From positions 94,264 through 158,263 of the forward strand of contig NZ_RRCM01000002.1 in the NCBI RefSeq assembly GCF_003862485.1: a DNA stretch of 64,000 bases. The letters are read 5' to 3'. The notes below the pieces were generated by a model. It saw only the letters and a program-made list of their open reading frames with translations. It had not been told where the DNA came from and made no database searches. Below are positions 1-9,775 of this stretch, one piece after another. The DNA is from Lachnoanaerobaculum orale. Lineage in GTDB: Bacteria > Bacillota > Clostridia > Lachnospirales > Lachnospiraceae. Position 1 is the stretch's first letter, and each line of letters starts with the position of its first letter. Position numbers and translations under genes: made by a program.

Positions 1-121
1 AGATAAGACAGACCGAAACCGGGATGACACAAATCACCCCAAGTTTCAGTATACTTATATAACATCCCATAAGCTCTCCAAGCAGGCAGGCCGTTACTAT
101 AAGTACACATGGTCTTTTCAT
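1..121 (-). CDS. N-terminus of a membrane protein, probably ComEC/Rec2 (partial)
   Basis: The gene runs off the left edge; about 40 codons are visible. It starts MKRPCVLIVTACLLGELMG and stays hydrophobic, and the ATG shares one base with the stop codon of the GerMN lipoprotein gene (TAATG), so the two are translationally coupled. A short MKRP-type start followed at once by membrane segments is usual for ComEC, the channel that brings single-stranded DNA through the membrane during natural transformation. That identification is an inference from the N-terminus alone; another polytopic membrane protein is possible. It is the last visible gene of the long minus-strand operon. Confidence 0.45.
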   Translation of the reverse strand, partial: MKRPCVLIVTACLLGELMGCYISILKLGVICVIPVSVCLI

Positions 122-1047
122 TATTTTTCCTCTTTTACATAGTCAAGATTTCTCTCTACAGAAGTCCCCAAAGAAATCGAATTATAATTTTTATCTGATT
201 TACCGTTTACCAGTATCTGCACACGAGATATATTCGGCAGTTCGGAAAGTGAATCCACTATTGAATATATTGTAATACTGTCCAAAACATCAGGCAATGC
301 ATTTAAAAAGCCTTCATCAAAATTTACATAGCAAATGCCTTCATTCACAGTGACACTTATAACCTTCGTATCATTAGGTATAGTGGCCTTAAGTCTCGTA
401 TTGGCCGGTCCCTTCATAAGCTCGTCTATTATAAGTCTCTCTTTTGAAGTGTTCATATCGTAGAACATCTCTCTGGTCTCAGGCACCAGCTTCGTTCCTT
501 CTTCATCTGCAAAATACAGTGTCAGAGTTGCTTTTTCAAAGCTGTTTACATTTGATACACTGTTTATAAAATTGCTTGAACTTATAAGTCCAACATTCTC
601 TCCAAGCGCATTGATAAGCGGCTGGTCTCCTGAACGAATACTTATATAATCTATTCCGTCTATCTGCGTCAGAGTCTTTGCCAGTGCCGCTCTTGCAAGC
701 ACCTCTCTGCTCACATCCATGCTTTGATAATTGGTATCAAAGTTCAGATACAGTATATTACCGTCTCTGTTAAATCCCTGAAATGTAACCTTGTCAGGCA
801 ACGCGCTTAATGCCTCCAGATCATCCGGCACTTTTAAAAACTGTGTCATAAGCTCATCCACCAGTTCGTCCACATCATCATTTGGGAGTGAGACCGTATA
901 TCTGTTTTCTACAAGCTTGTCCATTGCGGTATTTATATAATATACATAGTATTCGGTTTCTGAAAGAGGTTTATCATCTTTCTTCTTACAAGCTGTAAGG
1001 CTAAATGAAAACAGTATCATCAAAAAAAGTAAGATTTTATTTTTCAT
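121..1047 (-). CDS. GerMN-domain lipoprotein
   Basis: A 308-residue secreted lipoprotein. The N-terminus is a short basic stretch, a hydrophobic core and the lipobox LTAC with the lipidated cysteine at residue 20. Two GerMN (sporulation/germination) domains follow, roughly residues 35-160 and 172-295; the second carries the typical DELMKGP stretch (208-214) and CYVNFDEGF (239-247). GerMN domains occur in the spore germination protein GerM and in lipoproteins encoded next to two-component sensors such as LpqB, where they are thought to act as extracytoplasmic sensing or binding modules. Its start overlaps the end of the upstream histidine kinase gene by 4 bp, so the lipoprotein may be a partner of that kinase. 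Domain call secure; function inferred. Confidence 0.8.
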   Translation of the reverse strand: MKNKILLFLMILFSFSLTACKKKDDKPLSETEYYVYYINTAMDKLVENRYTVSLPNDDVDELVDELMTQFLKVPDDLEALSALPDKVTFQGFNRDGNILYLNFDTNYQSMDVSREVLARAALAKTLTQIDGIDYISIRSGDQPLINALGENVGLISSSNFINSVSNVNSFEKATLTLYFADEEGTKLVPETREMFYDMNTSKERLIIDELMKGPANTRLKATIPNDTKVISVTVNEGICYVNFDEGFLNALPDVLDSITIYSIVDSLSELPNISRVQILVNGKSDKNYNSISLGTSVERNLDYVKEEK

Positions 1048-2504
1048 TTTTTATCCCTCCTTTTTACATGATTCAGAGGAATTCTTACTGTGAAGGTGGT
1101 TCCCTCGCCCTCTTTACTTGACACTTTTATAATACCGTCATGCAGATGCACTACATTTCTGGTAATTGCAAGCCCAAGTCCTGTACCGCCTGTCTGTCTT
1201 GATCTTGCCTTGTCAATACGGTAAAACCTTTCAAATATAAGATCCTGATATTCAGGTGCAATGCCGTCTCCGGAGTCCTTTACCTGAATATAGAAAAACT
1301 TGTGGTCGGCGTCAATACTTACCTTTACAAAACCGCCGTCCTTATTATATTTTATGGCATTTTCTATCAGATTGTTGATGGCAAGTGAAAGCTTGGTCTC
1401 GTCCACATCCGCACTCACCTCTCTGATAGTCTCAAATGTCAGCTCAATATCTCTTTTATCGGCTATAGGCCTTAGTCTCTTTAATATCTGCTTTATAAGC
1501 TGATTGATATCCACCTGCTCGGTTACCAATGTATTTGCCGCCTTGTCAAGCTTTACAAGTGACAAAAGGTCGTCAATTATCTTTGCCTCTCTGTCTATCT
1601 CATCTGAAATATCATGCATAAACTCCGCATACATCTCATTCGGCACATTCTCCATACCTATCAGCGAGTCCGCCAAAACTCTTATTGAGGTGATAGGAGT
1701 CTTCAGCTCATGTGACACATTTGCCACGAACTCATCTCTTAACTTGTCCGCCGCCTGTAACTTTGCCAGTGTCGTATTGATATTCTCGGATATGGACTTT
1801 GTAAGCTTATACTCATTATGCTCAAGCTTTTGATCAAGCTTTCCGTACCCTATACTTGCTATATCGTCTCTCAGTTTTGTCAGCGGCCTAAGCAGTCTGC
1901 CCGCCGTTATTATAGAGAGTACAACTACTATGGCCGACAATGTAATATAAAGGAATCTCTCTGTATTACCTACCCCTTCCGCTACCGCAATCAAATTGTC
2001 CGTAGATGCAATAAATAATAAAACACCGTCTATATTTTTATTGTCTATTGTCTCATATATAGGCATTGTCTGCAAAATATATGACTTTTTCCTGTTGTAA
2101 ATATTTGTATTTGTACCGTTGAAAGTATCTATTATCTCAGGTGCTATATTTATCTTTCCGACTGCCAGATTGAAAGTATCTACAATGGTATTATATGACT
2201 TATCTATAACAACTATTCTGCCGTTATAGATTTCCGCCACCGCATCTATCTCTGAATTAAGGCTCTCCCTTTCTTTAGGGTCTTTCAAGAAATTGCCTCT
2301 TGTAAGCTTATTGCTTAGCATAAGTCCCTTGGTCTGAAGCTCTATCTTTCTGGCATCAATCCTTGATGAAAGATTGGTACGGCTTACCATCCTTCCATAT
2401 ATAAATACAGGTGCTATTCCTAACACTATAAATACTATTGTAAGCAGTAAACGAAAGCTTACGGCAGGCATTTTAAACTTGAATTTTTTCTTTTCCTCAT
2501 CCAT
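1044..2504 (-). CDS. Sensor histidine kinase with HAMP domain
   Basis: A 486-residue membrane sensor kinase. A first membrane segment lies at about 17-37, an extracytoplasmic sensing domain at about 40-182, a second membrane segment at 183-203, then a HAMP linker, the HisKA dimerisation domain with the phospho-acceptor His265 in VSHELKTP, and the HATPase_c domain with the N box (NNLIENAIKYNKDGG), G1 box (DSGDGIA), F box (FERFY) and G2 box (GGTGLGLAI). All catalytic motifs are present. The architecture resembles PhoR/WalK/ResE kinases. Unusually, no response regulator is adjacent: the upstream gene is degV (1-bp gap) and the downstream gene is the GerMN lipoprotein (4-bp overlap). The cognate regulator must lie elsewhere or outside the window. 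The signal it senses is unknown. Confidence 0.92.
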   Translation of the reverse strand: MDEEKKKFKFKMPAVSFRLLLTIVFIVLGIAPVFIYGRMVSRTNLSSRIDARKIELQTKGLMLSNKLTRGNFLKDPKERESLNSEIDAVAEIYNGRIVVIDKSYNTIVDTFNLAVGKINIAPEIIDTFNGTNTNIYNRKKSYILQTMPIYETIDNKNIDGVLLFIASTDNLIAVAEGVGNTERFLYITLSAIVVVLSIITAGRLLRPLTKLRDDIASIGYGKLDQKLEHNEYKLTKSISENINTTLAKLQAADKLRDEFVANVSHELKTPITSIRVLADSLIGMENVPNEMYAEFMHDISDEIDREAKIIDDLLSLVKLDKAANTLVTEQVDINQLIKQILKRLRPIADKRDIELTFETIREVSADVDETKLSLAINNLIENAIKYNKDGGFVKVSIDADHKFFYIQVKDSGDGIAPEYQDLIFERFYRIDKARSRQTGGTGLGLAITRNVVHLHDGIIKVSSKEGEGTTFTVRIPLNHVKRRDKK

Positions 2505-2505
2505 A

Positions 2506-3372
2506 TCAGTCTGTACTTATCTTTCTTGCAACAGCCAAAGCCACGGTTCCGGGACCTATATGTGTAGCAACCGACAGTGACAGATTGACTGTCTCAACCT
2601 TACCGAACTCAGCCTCAAGCTCTGAGGCAAACTCTTTTGCAAAATCAAGATAACCGTACTGTGCTATCATCAGTCTGGAATCCTTACACATAGGGTCATT
2701 CAGTCTTTCGCTTAAGTCTTTTTTTATAGCTTCCACCATTATCTGTTTTGCCTGCTTAAACGTTCTTGCCTTGGCATAGGCGTCTATCTTTCCTTCATGA
2801 AGCTGAAGCACCGGCTTTATCTTCAAAAGTGAGGCAAGTGCGGCCGCCATAGGTGTTATTCTTCCGCCCTTTTTCAAATATTTTATATCACTGACCATTA
2901 CATAAATGCCTGACTTCAAAGCATCGGCTTCAAGCTTTTCTTTAATCTTATCAGGTGTAAAGCCGGCATCAATAAGTGTCAGCGCATCAAGTCCCGCACT
3001 TATCTGTGTAACGGATATTCTCTTATCATCCACTACAAATACTCTTCCTACATACTCGTCCTCACTTGCAAGCATGGTGGCGGTATCACATGAACCTGAA
3101 AGCCCTGATGTCATAGGTATATGTATTACAGAGTCGTATGTCTTTAAAAGCTCATCCCACAGATCCATAACATTTTCAGGAGAAGGCTGTGAAGTAACTA
3201 TATCGGCTCCCTCTTCCTGCCTCTTTAAAAACTCTTCACGTGTAATATCTATTCCGTCCAAATACTCCTTGCCGTCAATCATAAACGGCATAGGTAAAAT
3301 ATACATACCGTATTTTTTTGCCTCTTCACCGGTCAAACCGCAATTACTATCTAATACCACTGCTGTACTCAT
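2506..3372 (-). CDS. DegV family fatty-acid-binding protein (copy 1)
   Basis: A 288-residue cytoplasmic protein of the DegV (FakB-like) family. These bind a fatty acid in a buried tunnel and, with the kinase FakA, allow phosphorylation of exogenous fatty acids to acyl-phosphates for phospholipid synthesis. Family signatures are visible: the N-terminal VVLDSNCGLT, the TSQPSPE motif (96-102), the SGLSGS loop and the C-terminal THIGPGTVALA. The ATG shares a base with the stop of the preceding 59-residue membrane protein gene. A second DegV paralogue lies at 25581-26462. No FakA kinase is seen in the window. The specific ligand cannot be deduced. Confidence 0.9.
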   Translation of the reverse strand: MSTAVVLDSNCGLTGEEAKKYGMYILPMPFMIDGKEYLDGIDITREEFLKRQEEGADIVTSQPSPENVMDLWDELLKTYDSVIHIPMTSGLSGSCDTATMLASEDEYVGRVFVVDDKRISVTQISAGLDALTLIDAGFTPDKIKEKLEADALKSGIYVMVSDIKYLKKGGRITPMAAALASLLKIKPVLQLHEGKIDAYAKARTFKQAKQIMVEAIKKDLSERLNDPMCKDSRLMIAQYGYLDFAKEFASELEAEFGKVETVNLSLSVATHIGPGTVALAVARKISTD

Positions 3373-3551
3373 TAGCCTCTATCCTTACCCTTTGCTATTT
3401 CATCTATTACATTGTTCTTTATCATATCATCTATGATCTTTTCGCCGCTTTTTTCACCCTTTTTCGCCTCAGTTTCCTCCATCTTTGCATGTAGTGTATA
3501 AACGGCACATACAGCCACAAGTATTAAAATAAGTATTACAAACCTAATCAT
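3372..3551 (-). CDS. Small single-pass membrane protein, 59 residues
   Basis: A short gene that exactly fills the gap between the dipeptidase and degV. Its ATG overlaps the dipeptidase stop codon (ATGA) and its TAA abuts the degV ATG, which is the coupling expected of a real operon member. The product starts MIRFVILILILVAVCAVYTL, one N-terminal membrane helix of about 18 residues, followed by a short charged tail rich in Lys, Glu and Asp. No family is recognised. The tight junctions on both sides are the main evidence that it is translated; an anchor or small regulatory role is only a guess. Confidence 0.65.
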   Translation of the reverse strand: MIRFVILILILVAVCAVYTLHAKMEETEAKKGEKSGEKIIDDMIKNNVIDEIAKGKDRG

Positions 3552-4528
3552 TTTACCACTTCCTTTATTACTCTCAGTGCATTTTTATATGTTATATTTT
3601 CAATGAGGCTGTGACCAAATCCTTCTCTTTCCATTGCATCAATCAAATCCTTTGTCCCTGAAGCGTCCTTCCACTCAAGAGTATCATCAAAGCCGTCATA
3701 GTCGGAACCGAGTGCAACAAACTCACTTCCGCCCACCTTTACCATATACTTTAACATCTCTACGGCATCTTTTATATAAGCTTTTCTCTCTCTTTTTGAA
3801 AAGTCTGTAGATAAAAACTCGGGATAAAAATTAAGTCCCGATATACAACCTTTGTCCGCCATCTTTTTTATCATATCATCTGTAAGATTCCTTGCATGAT
3901 TACAAACCTCTCGGGCATTTGAATGACTTGCAACAAAAGGCCTCTTTGACATATCAATTATATCATAAATTCCGGCATCCGACATATGTGAAACATCTAC
4001 AATCATTCCCAGTTCTTCCATTTTTTCTACAACTTCAAAACCGAAAGGCTTCAGTCCGTTCTCGATATCCGGAACATATCCTGCAAATTCACCGTTTTTT
4101 GTGATTCTTTTATTTCCGAATCCGATAGAGTTCTCAAAATTCCATGTCAGAGTCATCATTCTCACGCCTCTTTTATAGAAATGCTCAAGCTTTTCAATAC
4201 TTCCCTCTATCGCCTCACCCTCTTCTATGGTCAAAAAAGCCGATATCTTATTATTGTCTGAATTCTTTAAAATGTCACTGTAATTTTTTGCAAAATCAAT
4301 ATCACTTTTATTTTTCCCTATCTCTTCTTCATACAGGTCTATCAAAGCATTGACATAATTATAAGGTTCTCTCACATCCTTAAGATGAGTAAACATTGCA
4401 AAGCACTGTAAGATTACATCCGATTTTTTAAGCTTTTTTATATCAATCATCAGATTGTTTTCCCTGAGAGTCAGCCCTTTTTTCTTATATATTTCGCTTA
4501 TCGTATCACAATGTAAATCTACTATCAT
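3548..4528 (-). CDS. Membrane dipeptidase family protein (peptidase M19)
   Basis: A 326-residue zinc dipeptidase of the renal dipeptidase (M19) family, which hydrolyses dipeptides using a binuclear metal site. Metal-ligand motifs are in place: HCD near the N-terminus (His6, Asp8), the bridging glutamate in TIEEGEAIEG, VDVSHMSD and SHSNAREV for the two histidines, and LGSDYDGF near the C-terminus. There is no signal peptide, so unlike the mammalian enzyme it should be cytoplasmic, probably recycling peptides or D-amino-acid dipeptides. It begins one base after the MATE transporter stop and overlaps the following small membrane protein gene by 4 bp. Confidence 0.9.
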   Translation of the reverse strand: MIVDLHCDTISEIYKKKGLTLRENNLMIDIKKLKKSDVILQCFAMFTHLKDVREPYNYVNALIDLYEEEIGKNKSDIDFAKNYSDILKNSDNNKISAFLTIEEGEAIEGSIEKLEHFYKRGVRMMTLTWNFENSIGFGNKRITKNGEFAGYVPDIENGLKPFGFEVVEKMEELGMIVDVSHMSDAGIYDIIDMSKRPFVASHSNAREVCNHARNLTDDMIKKMADKGCISGLNFYPEFLSTDFSKRERKAYIKDAVEMLKYMVKVGGSEFVALGSDYDGFDDTLEWKDASGTKDLIDAMEREGFGHSLIENITYKNALRVIKEVVK

Positions 4529-4529
4529 A

Positions 4530-5897
4530 TTACTCCTTTTTTAAATCCTTATGCCACCACTTTCCGGATGCAAATCTGTATACAAAATTGGAGGATCTGA
4601 AAATCCAATCTATTATCATTGCGCACCATACTCCGACGGCTCCTATATGGAATACCTTTGCTATGAAAAGCGATGTGCCGAATCTGAATACCGCCATTGA
4701 AAACAGGCTGATACCCATTGTAAACTTAACATCATTCCCTGCTCTTAACGCGTTCGGAAGTATAAAGCTTAACGGCCACAAGAATACGGCAACGCCCATA
4801 TGTATCCAGACCAAAACTGCAGTAAGTTCCTTTGTAGCATCAGGCACTTTGTATATTGAAATAAAGGAATTTTGGAATAAGAAAATAATTAAAGCAGGTA
4901 TTATAATAACCAAATATCCCATGCACATAAGCTTCTTTACATAATACTTGGCTTCCTTATACTTACCTGCTCCCACACAGCGGCCTATTACGGTAATCAT
5001 GGCAATGCCTATTGCATTTCCCATATTTACCCCCAGACCGTCCAGATTGTTGGCAATAGCATTGGCGGCTATCTGAGTTCTTCCGAAGTTTGATATGATG
5101 GAGACTACCGCCACTCTTCCAACCTGAAATAATGAATTTTCAATACCTGACGGTATTCCGATGTAGAGAATCCTTCTCATAAAGTCCGACTTTATACCAA
5201 AGACTTCCTTAATCTTCAAAAAAACCGTTGCATCCTTATTTTTAGATGCAAGTATTGTTATCACAACCGCCGCCACACTTCTTGATATTACACTGGGTAT
5301 TGCCACACCTGCAACGCCAAGATGAAGTATAAATACTCCTATATAATTACCCACAATATTTATTATATTCATGAGTATACTTACCTTCATAGAAGTCTTT
5401 GAATCTCCGATACTTCTGTATATTGCCGCTCCCGAGTTGTATATTGCAAGCATGGGAAAGCTTATTGCAGTGATCATTAAGTATTTCTTACTCGCCTCAA
5501 ACACTTCACTGTCTATATTTCCGAAAAGCACTGATATCAGCGGATGTGCAAAGGCTATTGAAAATATTGATATAAAGACGGCTACAACAAAAGCCATAAG
5601 CTCAAGCTGTGCAGCCGCCATACACGCATCTTCATGCCTTCTTGCACCTATAAACTGACTGATCACCACCGCACCGCCTGTTGCCAGTGCAGCAAGCAGT
5701 GATATTATTACATTGTTGACCATGTCCACAAGAGATACACCGGATACCGCAGCCTCGCCTGCAAAGCTTACCATTACGGTATCCGACATACCTACAGTTA
5801 TAGCTAAGAACTGTTCTATAATAAGCGGGACTATAAGCACCTTCAAGTCCGTATTGTCAAACATCTTCCCTATATATTTTTCACTATCCCGTAGCAT
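4530..5897 (-). CDS. MATE family efflux transporter
   Basis: A 455-residue integral membrane protein with about twelve hydrophobic segments in two similar halves, typical of the multidrug and toxic compound extrusion family (NorM/DinF type), which export organic cations or metabolites using a sodium or proton gradient. Supporting motifs are the N-terminal IIEQFLAITVGMSDTVMVS, the GGAVVISQFIGA stretch in TM2 and RAGNDVKFTMG in the second half. It lies between the amylase gene (18-bp gap) and the dipeptidase gene (1-bp gap) in the same operon. The substrate cannot be predicted. Confidence 0.92.
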   Translation of the reverse strand: MLRDSEKYIGKMFDNTDLKVLIVPLIIEQFLAITVGMSDTVMVSFAGEAAVSGVSLVDMVNNVIISLLAALATGGAVVISQFIGARRHEDACMAAAQLELMAFVVAVFISIFSIAFAHPLISVLFGNIDSEVFEASKKYLMITAISFPMLAIYNSGAAIYRSIGDSKTSMKVSILMNIINIVGNYIGVFILHLGVAGVAIPSVISRSVAAVVITILASKNKDATVFLKIKEVFGIKSDFMRRILYIGIPSGIENSLFQVGRVAVVSIISNFGRTQIAANAIANNLDGLGVNMGNAIGIAMITVIGRCVGAGKYKEAKYYVKKLMCMGYLVIIIPALIIFLFQNSFISIYKVPDATKELTAVLVWIHMGVAVFLWPLSFILPNALRAGNDVKFTMGISLFSMAVFRFGTSLFIAKVFHIGAVGVWCAMIIDWIFRSSNFVYRFASGKWWHKDLKKE

Positions 5898-5915
5898 ATA
5901 ATCTCCATGTAACTT

Positions 5916-7937
5916 TTATAAGTTTTCGCTGACCAGTAAATATCCTGAATGTGGCTCTATCTCCATGTTCAAATATCCGTTGTCATTTTCATATGTCACT
6001 CTGCCCACATTGTAGCCTGTTCCGTTGGTATAGATCACTCTGCTTATTATCGCATTGTCTCTCATTCCTGTAAGGTAAAGAGGTATATCTATTTTCTTTG
6101 CATATTCTCCTGTATTGATAACAATGACCGAAACATTGTCCTTTAAAACTCTGGCATAACATACCGCTCCTGCGGCTGAAATAAGCTTTATCAACGAACC
6201 GCTCTTTAATTCTTTTCTGACCCTATGCCATCTGTTCATATACCTGTGATACTCTAAAAGTTCAAGATTTTCATGTCCCCAAGGATATGTTCTTCTGCTG
6301 TCAGGGTCTGTAAATCCGCATACTCCCACTTCATCGCCGTAGTATACGGTAGGTGCTCCGGGTAATGTCACCTGCATCATTATAGCCTGTCTCATAACCT
6401 CAAGCTTCACGCCGCTACTTGCATCCTCAGACTTATGAGTATTTATTCTTCCCACAATGCCGTTGGTTCTTGTAAGGAATCTTGAGTGGTCATGGTTTGA
6501 AAGCTGAATCATTGATACCAGTGCACAATCATAAGGCATCTTTCCAAGTGCATTGTTAAGCATAAGAAAGAATGCATCCGAGTTTCCTTTCAGATTCATA
6601 TCCGCTCTGTCCGAGTGCTTATCAAGTCCTGTCAAAAACCAGCTTACAGGCTCCATAAATCCGTCATAGTTCATTACGCCGTCCCAACATTTGCCGTCAA
6701 GCCAAAAACTCGGATCACCGTAATGCTCCGCCAAAATAACCGCATTTTTATTGGCAGACTTTACCGCACTTCTGAACATAGCCCAAAATCTGTGGTTGAA
6801 CTCATGGCTGTAGCCCAAATCCGCCGCAACATCAAGTCGCCAACCGTCTACATTAAAAGGCGGTGACACCCACTTTTTCGCTATACCAAGTACCTCGTCT
6901 ATAAGTTTTTTGCTGTTCTCATAATAAAGCTTCGGCAGAGTATCATGTCCCCACCATCCGTCATATTCATTACCGATAAAGTTAAAATACGGCCTGAACT
7001 CACTTTCCTTTGACCAGTACGCACCTATCGGATATTTATCTTCGGCTCTTTTATATATACCTTCTTTGTCCATCCACTTGTTAAATGAGCCGCAGTGGTT
7101 GAAAACTCCGTCAATTATAACCTTAATATTTCTCTTATGTGCTTCCTCTACAAGTCTTATAAAAAGCTCATTACTTGCCTCAAGATTTTTCTTGCAGGTA
7201 ACTCGCTTTACATACTTTGTGGCATTTTTATTGTCAGTATCGTCCTCACCGAGCACTCCGTCTGCATCTTCCACTATCACACCGATATGAGGATCTATAT
7301 AGTCATAATCCTGAGTATCATATTTGTGGTTTGACGGTGATACAAAGAGAGGGTTAAAGTAAATTACCTCAACCCCAAAGTCCTTTAAGTAGTCCAGTTT
7401 TTGTAAAACTCCTGCCAAGTCTCCGCCATAGAAATATCCGACATCAAAGTTTGAAGGATACTCGTCCCAGTTCTCCTTATGCTTCACAGGCAAACCTATG
7501 TAGATATACTCGTCATCTACAACATCATTTGTCTCATCTCCACGATTGAATCTGTCAATAAAAATCTGATACATCAAAGCTCCCTTTGCCCAATCAGGCA
7601 AAGTAAAGCCCTTGTTGTATTCAAATAATGCGTCTTCCTTCAGATAATCCGTAACTCCGAACCTTGTAAAGAACAAAGTCTTTTCGCCGTCAATTATCTT
7701 AAAATAATACTTTAAATAATCCCTATCCTCTAAATCTGCGTAGTAAAAGTCGAAATACTCGCTTGAGTGAAGCTTTGACATCACTACTTCACTGTTATCT
7801 TGGTGATTTACCAATATAATATCCGGTTTATCATCCTTAAAAATTCTAATCTGTATTCTTATATTCTGTCTATTCTTAAGGCTTTGTATTGATACATATT
7901 CGTTTGTCTCATCACTAAAAATACCTTCAATATTCAT
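5916..7937 (-). CDS. Cytoplasmic GH13 alpha-amylase family enzyme (neopullulanase/cyclomaltodextrinase type)
   Basis: A 673-residue glycoside hydrolase of family 13. Residues 1-105 form an N-terminal beta domain of the kind found in neopullulanases and cyclomaltodextrinases; the TIM barrel starts near 118. The four conserved regions are intact: DGVFNH (276-281), GWRLDVAAD with nucleophile Asp369, ILAEHYGD with acid/base Glu404, and SNHD with Asp483 as transition-state stabiliser. There is no signal peptide, so it acts on imported maltodextrins or stored glycogen in the cytoplasm. Its start is directly next to the ftsH stop codon (no gap), an unusual pairing of sugar metabolism with a housekeeping operon. 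The exact substrate among pullulan, cyclodextrin and maltodextrin is not decided by sequence. Confidence 0.92.
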   Translation of the reverse strand: MNIEGIFSDETNEYVSIQSLKNRQNIRIQIRIFKDDKPDIILVNHQDNSEVVMSKLHSSEYFDFYYADLEDRDYLKYYFKIIDGEKTLFFTRFGVTDYLKEDALFEYNKGFTLPDWAKGALMYQIFIDRFNRGDETNDVVDDEYIYIGLPVKHKENWDEYPSNFDVGYFYGGDLAGVLQKLDYLKDFGVEVIYFNPLFVSPSNHKYDTQDYDYIDPHIGVIVEDADGVLGEDDTDNKNATKYVKRVTCKKNLEASNELFIRLVEEAHKRNIKVIIDGVFNHCGSFNKWMDKEGIYKRAEDKYPIGAYWSKESEFRPYFNFIGNEYDGWWGHDTLPKLYYENSKKLIDEVLGIAKKWVSPPFNVDGWRLDVAADLGYSHEFNHRFWAMFRSAVKSANKNAVILAEHYGDPSFWLDGKCWDGVMNYDGFMEPVSWFLTGLDKHSDRADMNLKGNSDAFFLMLNNALGKMPYDCALVSMIQLSNHDHSRFLTRTNGIVGRINTHKSEDASSGVKLEVMRQAIMMQVTLPGAPTVYYGDEVGVCGFTDPDSRRTYPWGHENLELLEYHRYMNRWHRVRKELKSGSLIKLISAAGAVCYARVLKDNVSVIVINTGEYAKKIDIPLYLTGMRDNAIISRVIYTNGTGYNVGRVTYENDNGYLNMEIEPHSGYLLVSENL

Positions 7938-9764
7938 CTAAAACAATGCCTCAAATTCTTCAAAACCAATTTTCTCTTTTTCTATAAGAAGGGCCGCACA
8001 TGCGTCAAGCACATATTTTCTCTTCATTATTATCTCTTTTGCCTTTGTATGACAATCGTTTATAATTTTTCTGACTTCCTCGTCAATCATATTTGCAGTC
8101 TCTTCACTGTATGACTTTGTCTGCCCGAAGTCCCTTCCTATGAAAATCTCATCTCCTTCATTTCCGTAGTTTACAAGTCCGGCTCTCTCATTCATACCGA
8201 ATTCCATTACCATTGCTCTTGCTACGCTTGTCGCCTGCTTGATATCCGAGCTTGCACCTGTTGTAATATCTCCGAAGATGATTTCTTCCGCTATTCTTCC
8301 GCCAAGGCTGACCATGATATTATTAAGCATCTTTGACTTGGTATTAAACATCTGATCTTCACCGGGCAGAGGCATGGTATAGCCTGCCGCACTTACGCCT
8401 GTAGGTATAATGGATATGGTATGTACAGGTCCCACTCCGTCAAGCTCTCTAAAGAGTATTGCGTGTCCGGCCTCATGATATGCGGTGATTGACTTTTCCT
8501 TCTCACTTACTATCCTTGACTTTTTCTCCGTACCTATTCCTACTTTTATAAATGCCTTGTTTATATCATCGGCAGATATAAATCTCTTTCCCTCTCTTGC
8601 AGAGAGTATTGCCGCCTCATTCATAAGATTTTCAAGGTCTGCACCTGTAAATCCTGAAGTCTGTCTTGCAACCGAATGTAAATCCACATCATCTCCCAAA
8701 GGTTTTGATGCCGCATGTATCTTTAATATTGCCTCTCTTGCAGCCACATCGGGTCTGCCTACCGCAACTTTTCTGTCAAATCTTCCAGGTCTTAGAAGTG
8801 CCGGATCAAGTATATCCACTCTGTTGGTCGCCGCCATCACTATAATACCCTGATTGCCTGCAAATCCGTCCATCTCTACAAGCAACTGATTGAGCGTCTG
8901 CTCTCTCTCATCATGGCTTCCGCCAAGTCCTGAACCTCTTCTTCTTCCGACCGCATCAATCTCATCTATAAAGACGATACACGGTGCGTTCTTCTTGGCG
9001 TCTTCAAAGAGGTCTCTTACTCTGCTTGCACCCACACCTACAAACATCTCTACAAAGTCCGAACCTGATATTGTAAAGAAAGGCACTCCGGCCTCTCCTG
9101 CTACAGCCTTTGCAAGAAGTGTCTTTCCTGTTCCGGGAGGTCCTACAAGAATTATACCTTTAGGGATTCTTGCACCGAGTTTTGTATACTTGCCGGGATC
9201 TCTTAAAAAGTCCACCACCTCAGCCAGTTCTTCCTTTTCTTCTTCAAGTCCTGCCACCTTTGTAAAATTCACATTTGTGGACTTTACAATCTTTGCTCTG
9301 CTCTTGCCGAAGTTCATCATCTTGTTATTGCCGGCGTTACCTCCTGCCGCCATCCTGCCGTTCATATACATCATAAACAATATGATCATTATGGCGGTCA
9401 GTCCTATCGGCAATATGGTGTTTGTAAATACACTGTCTCTCGGAACATCATCCAATATATAGGTTATGTTCTTTTCTTTAAGTTCCTTTGTGAATTCGTT
9501 TACATCCGATACAAAATAATGTACCTCGGATTTCCCGAATTCCTGTTGAGTGTTAAAGTGTATTATCGCCTCACCTGTAGGTGTCTGTGAATTCTGTCTT
9601 ATCTCTATCAATGAAATATTGTTTTCTTCAACCACTTTTTCAAATTGCTTTGAATCCAGCTTTATGCTGCTTAGTTGGTTGCCCATGTTAAAAATAAGCC
9701 AAACTATAAGTCCTAAAACTAACAGTAAGAAAAATACTCTTACCGGATTATCTGCTCTTTTCAT
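7938..9764 (-). CDS. ftsH: ATP-dependent zinc metalloprotease FtsH
   Basis: A 608-residue membrane-bound AAA+ protease that extracts and degrades membrane and regulatory proteins. Two membrane segments (about 9-27 and 112-133) flank a small extracytoplasmic domain; the AAA module has Walker A GPPGTGKT (208-215), Walker B IVFIDEID and the second region of homology around RPGRFDR; the zinc protease motif HEAGH is at 430-434. Length is normal for the family. It follows hpt by 11 bp, the arrangement tilS-hpt-ftsH that is conserved across Firmicutes, and is followed without a gap by the amylase gene. Confidence 0.97.
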   Translation of the reverse strand: MKRADNPVRVFFLLLVLGLIVWLIFNMGNQLSSIKLDSKQFEKVVEENNISLIEIRQNSQTPTGEAIIHFNTQQEFGKSEVHYFVSDVNEFTKELKEKNITYILDDVPRDSVFTNTILPIGLTAIMIILFMMYMNGRMAAGGNAGNNKMMNFGKSRAKIVKSTNVNFTKVAGLEEEKEELAEVVDFLRDPGKYTKLGARIPKGIILVGPPGTGKTLLAKAVAGEAGVPFFTISGSDFVEMFVGVGASRVRDLFEDAKKNAPCIVFIDEIDAVGRRRGSGLGGSHDEREQTLNQLLVEMDGFAGNQGIIVMAATNRVDILDPALLRPGRFDRKVAVGRPDVAAREAILKIHAASKPLGDDVDLHSVARQTSGFTGADLENLMNEAAILSAREGKRFISADDINKAFIKVGIGTEKKSRIVSEKEKSITAYHEAGHAILFRELDGVGPVHTISIIPTGVSAAGYTMPLPGEDQMFNTKSKMLNNIMVSLGGRIAEEIIFGDITTGASSDIKQATSVARAMVMEFGMNERAGLVNYGNEGDEIFIGRDFGQTKSYSEETANMIDEEVRKIINDCHTKAKEIIMKRKYVLDACAALLIEKEKIGFEEFEALF

Positions 9765-9775
9765 CTTTCTCCTAT

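Noticed and set aside
8485-9462. Long plus-strand open frames opposite ftsH, and similar frames opposite other genes
   Set aside because: They lie antisense to confidently assigned genes, have serine/leucine-rich shadow composition and no ribosome binding sites.
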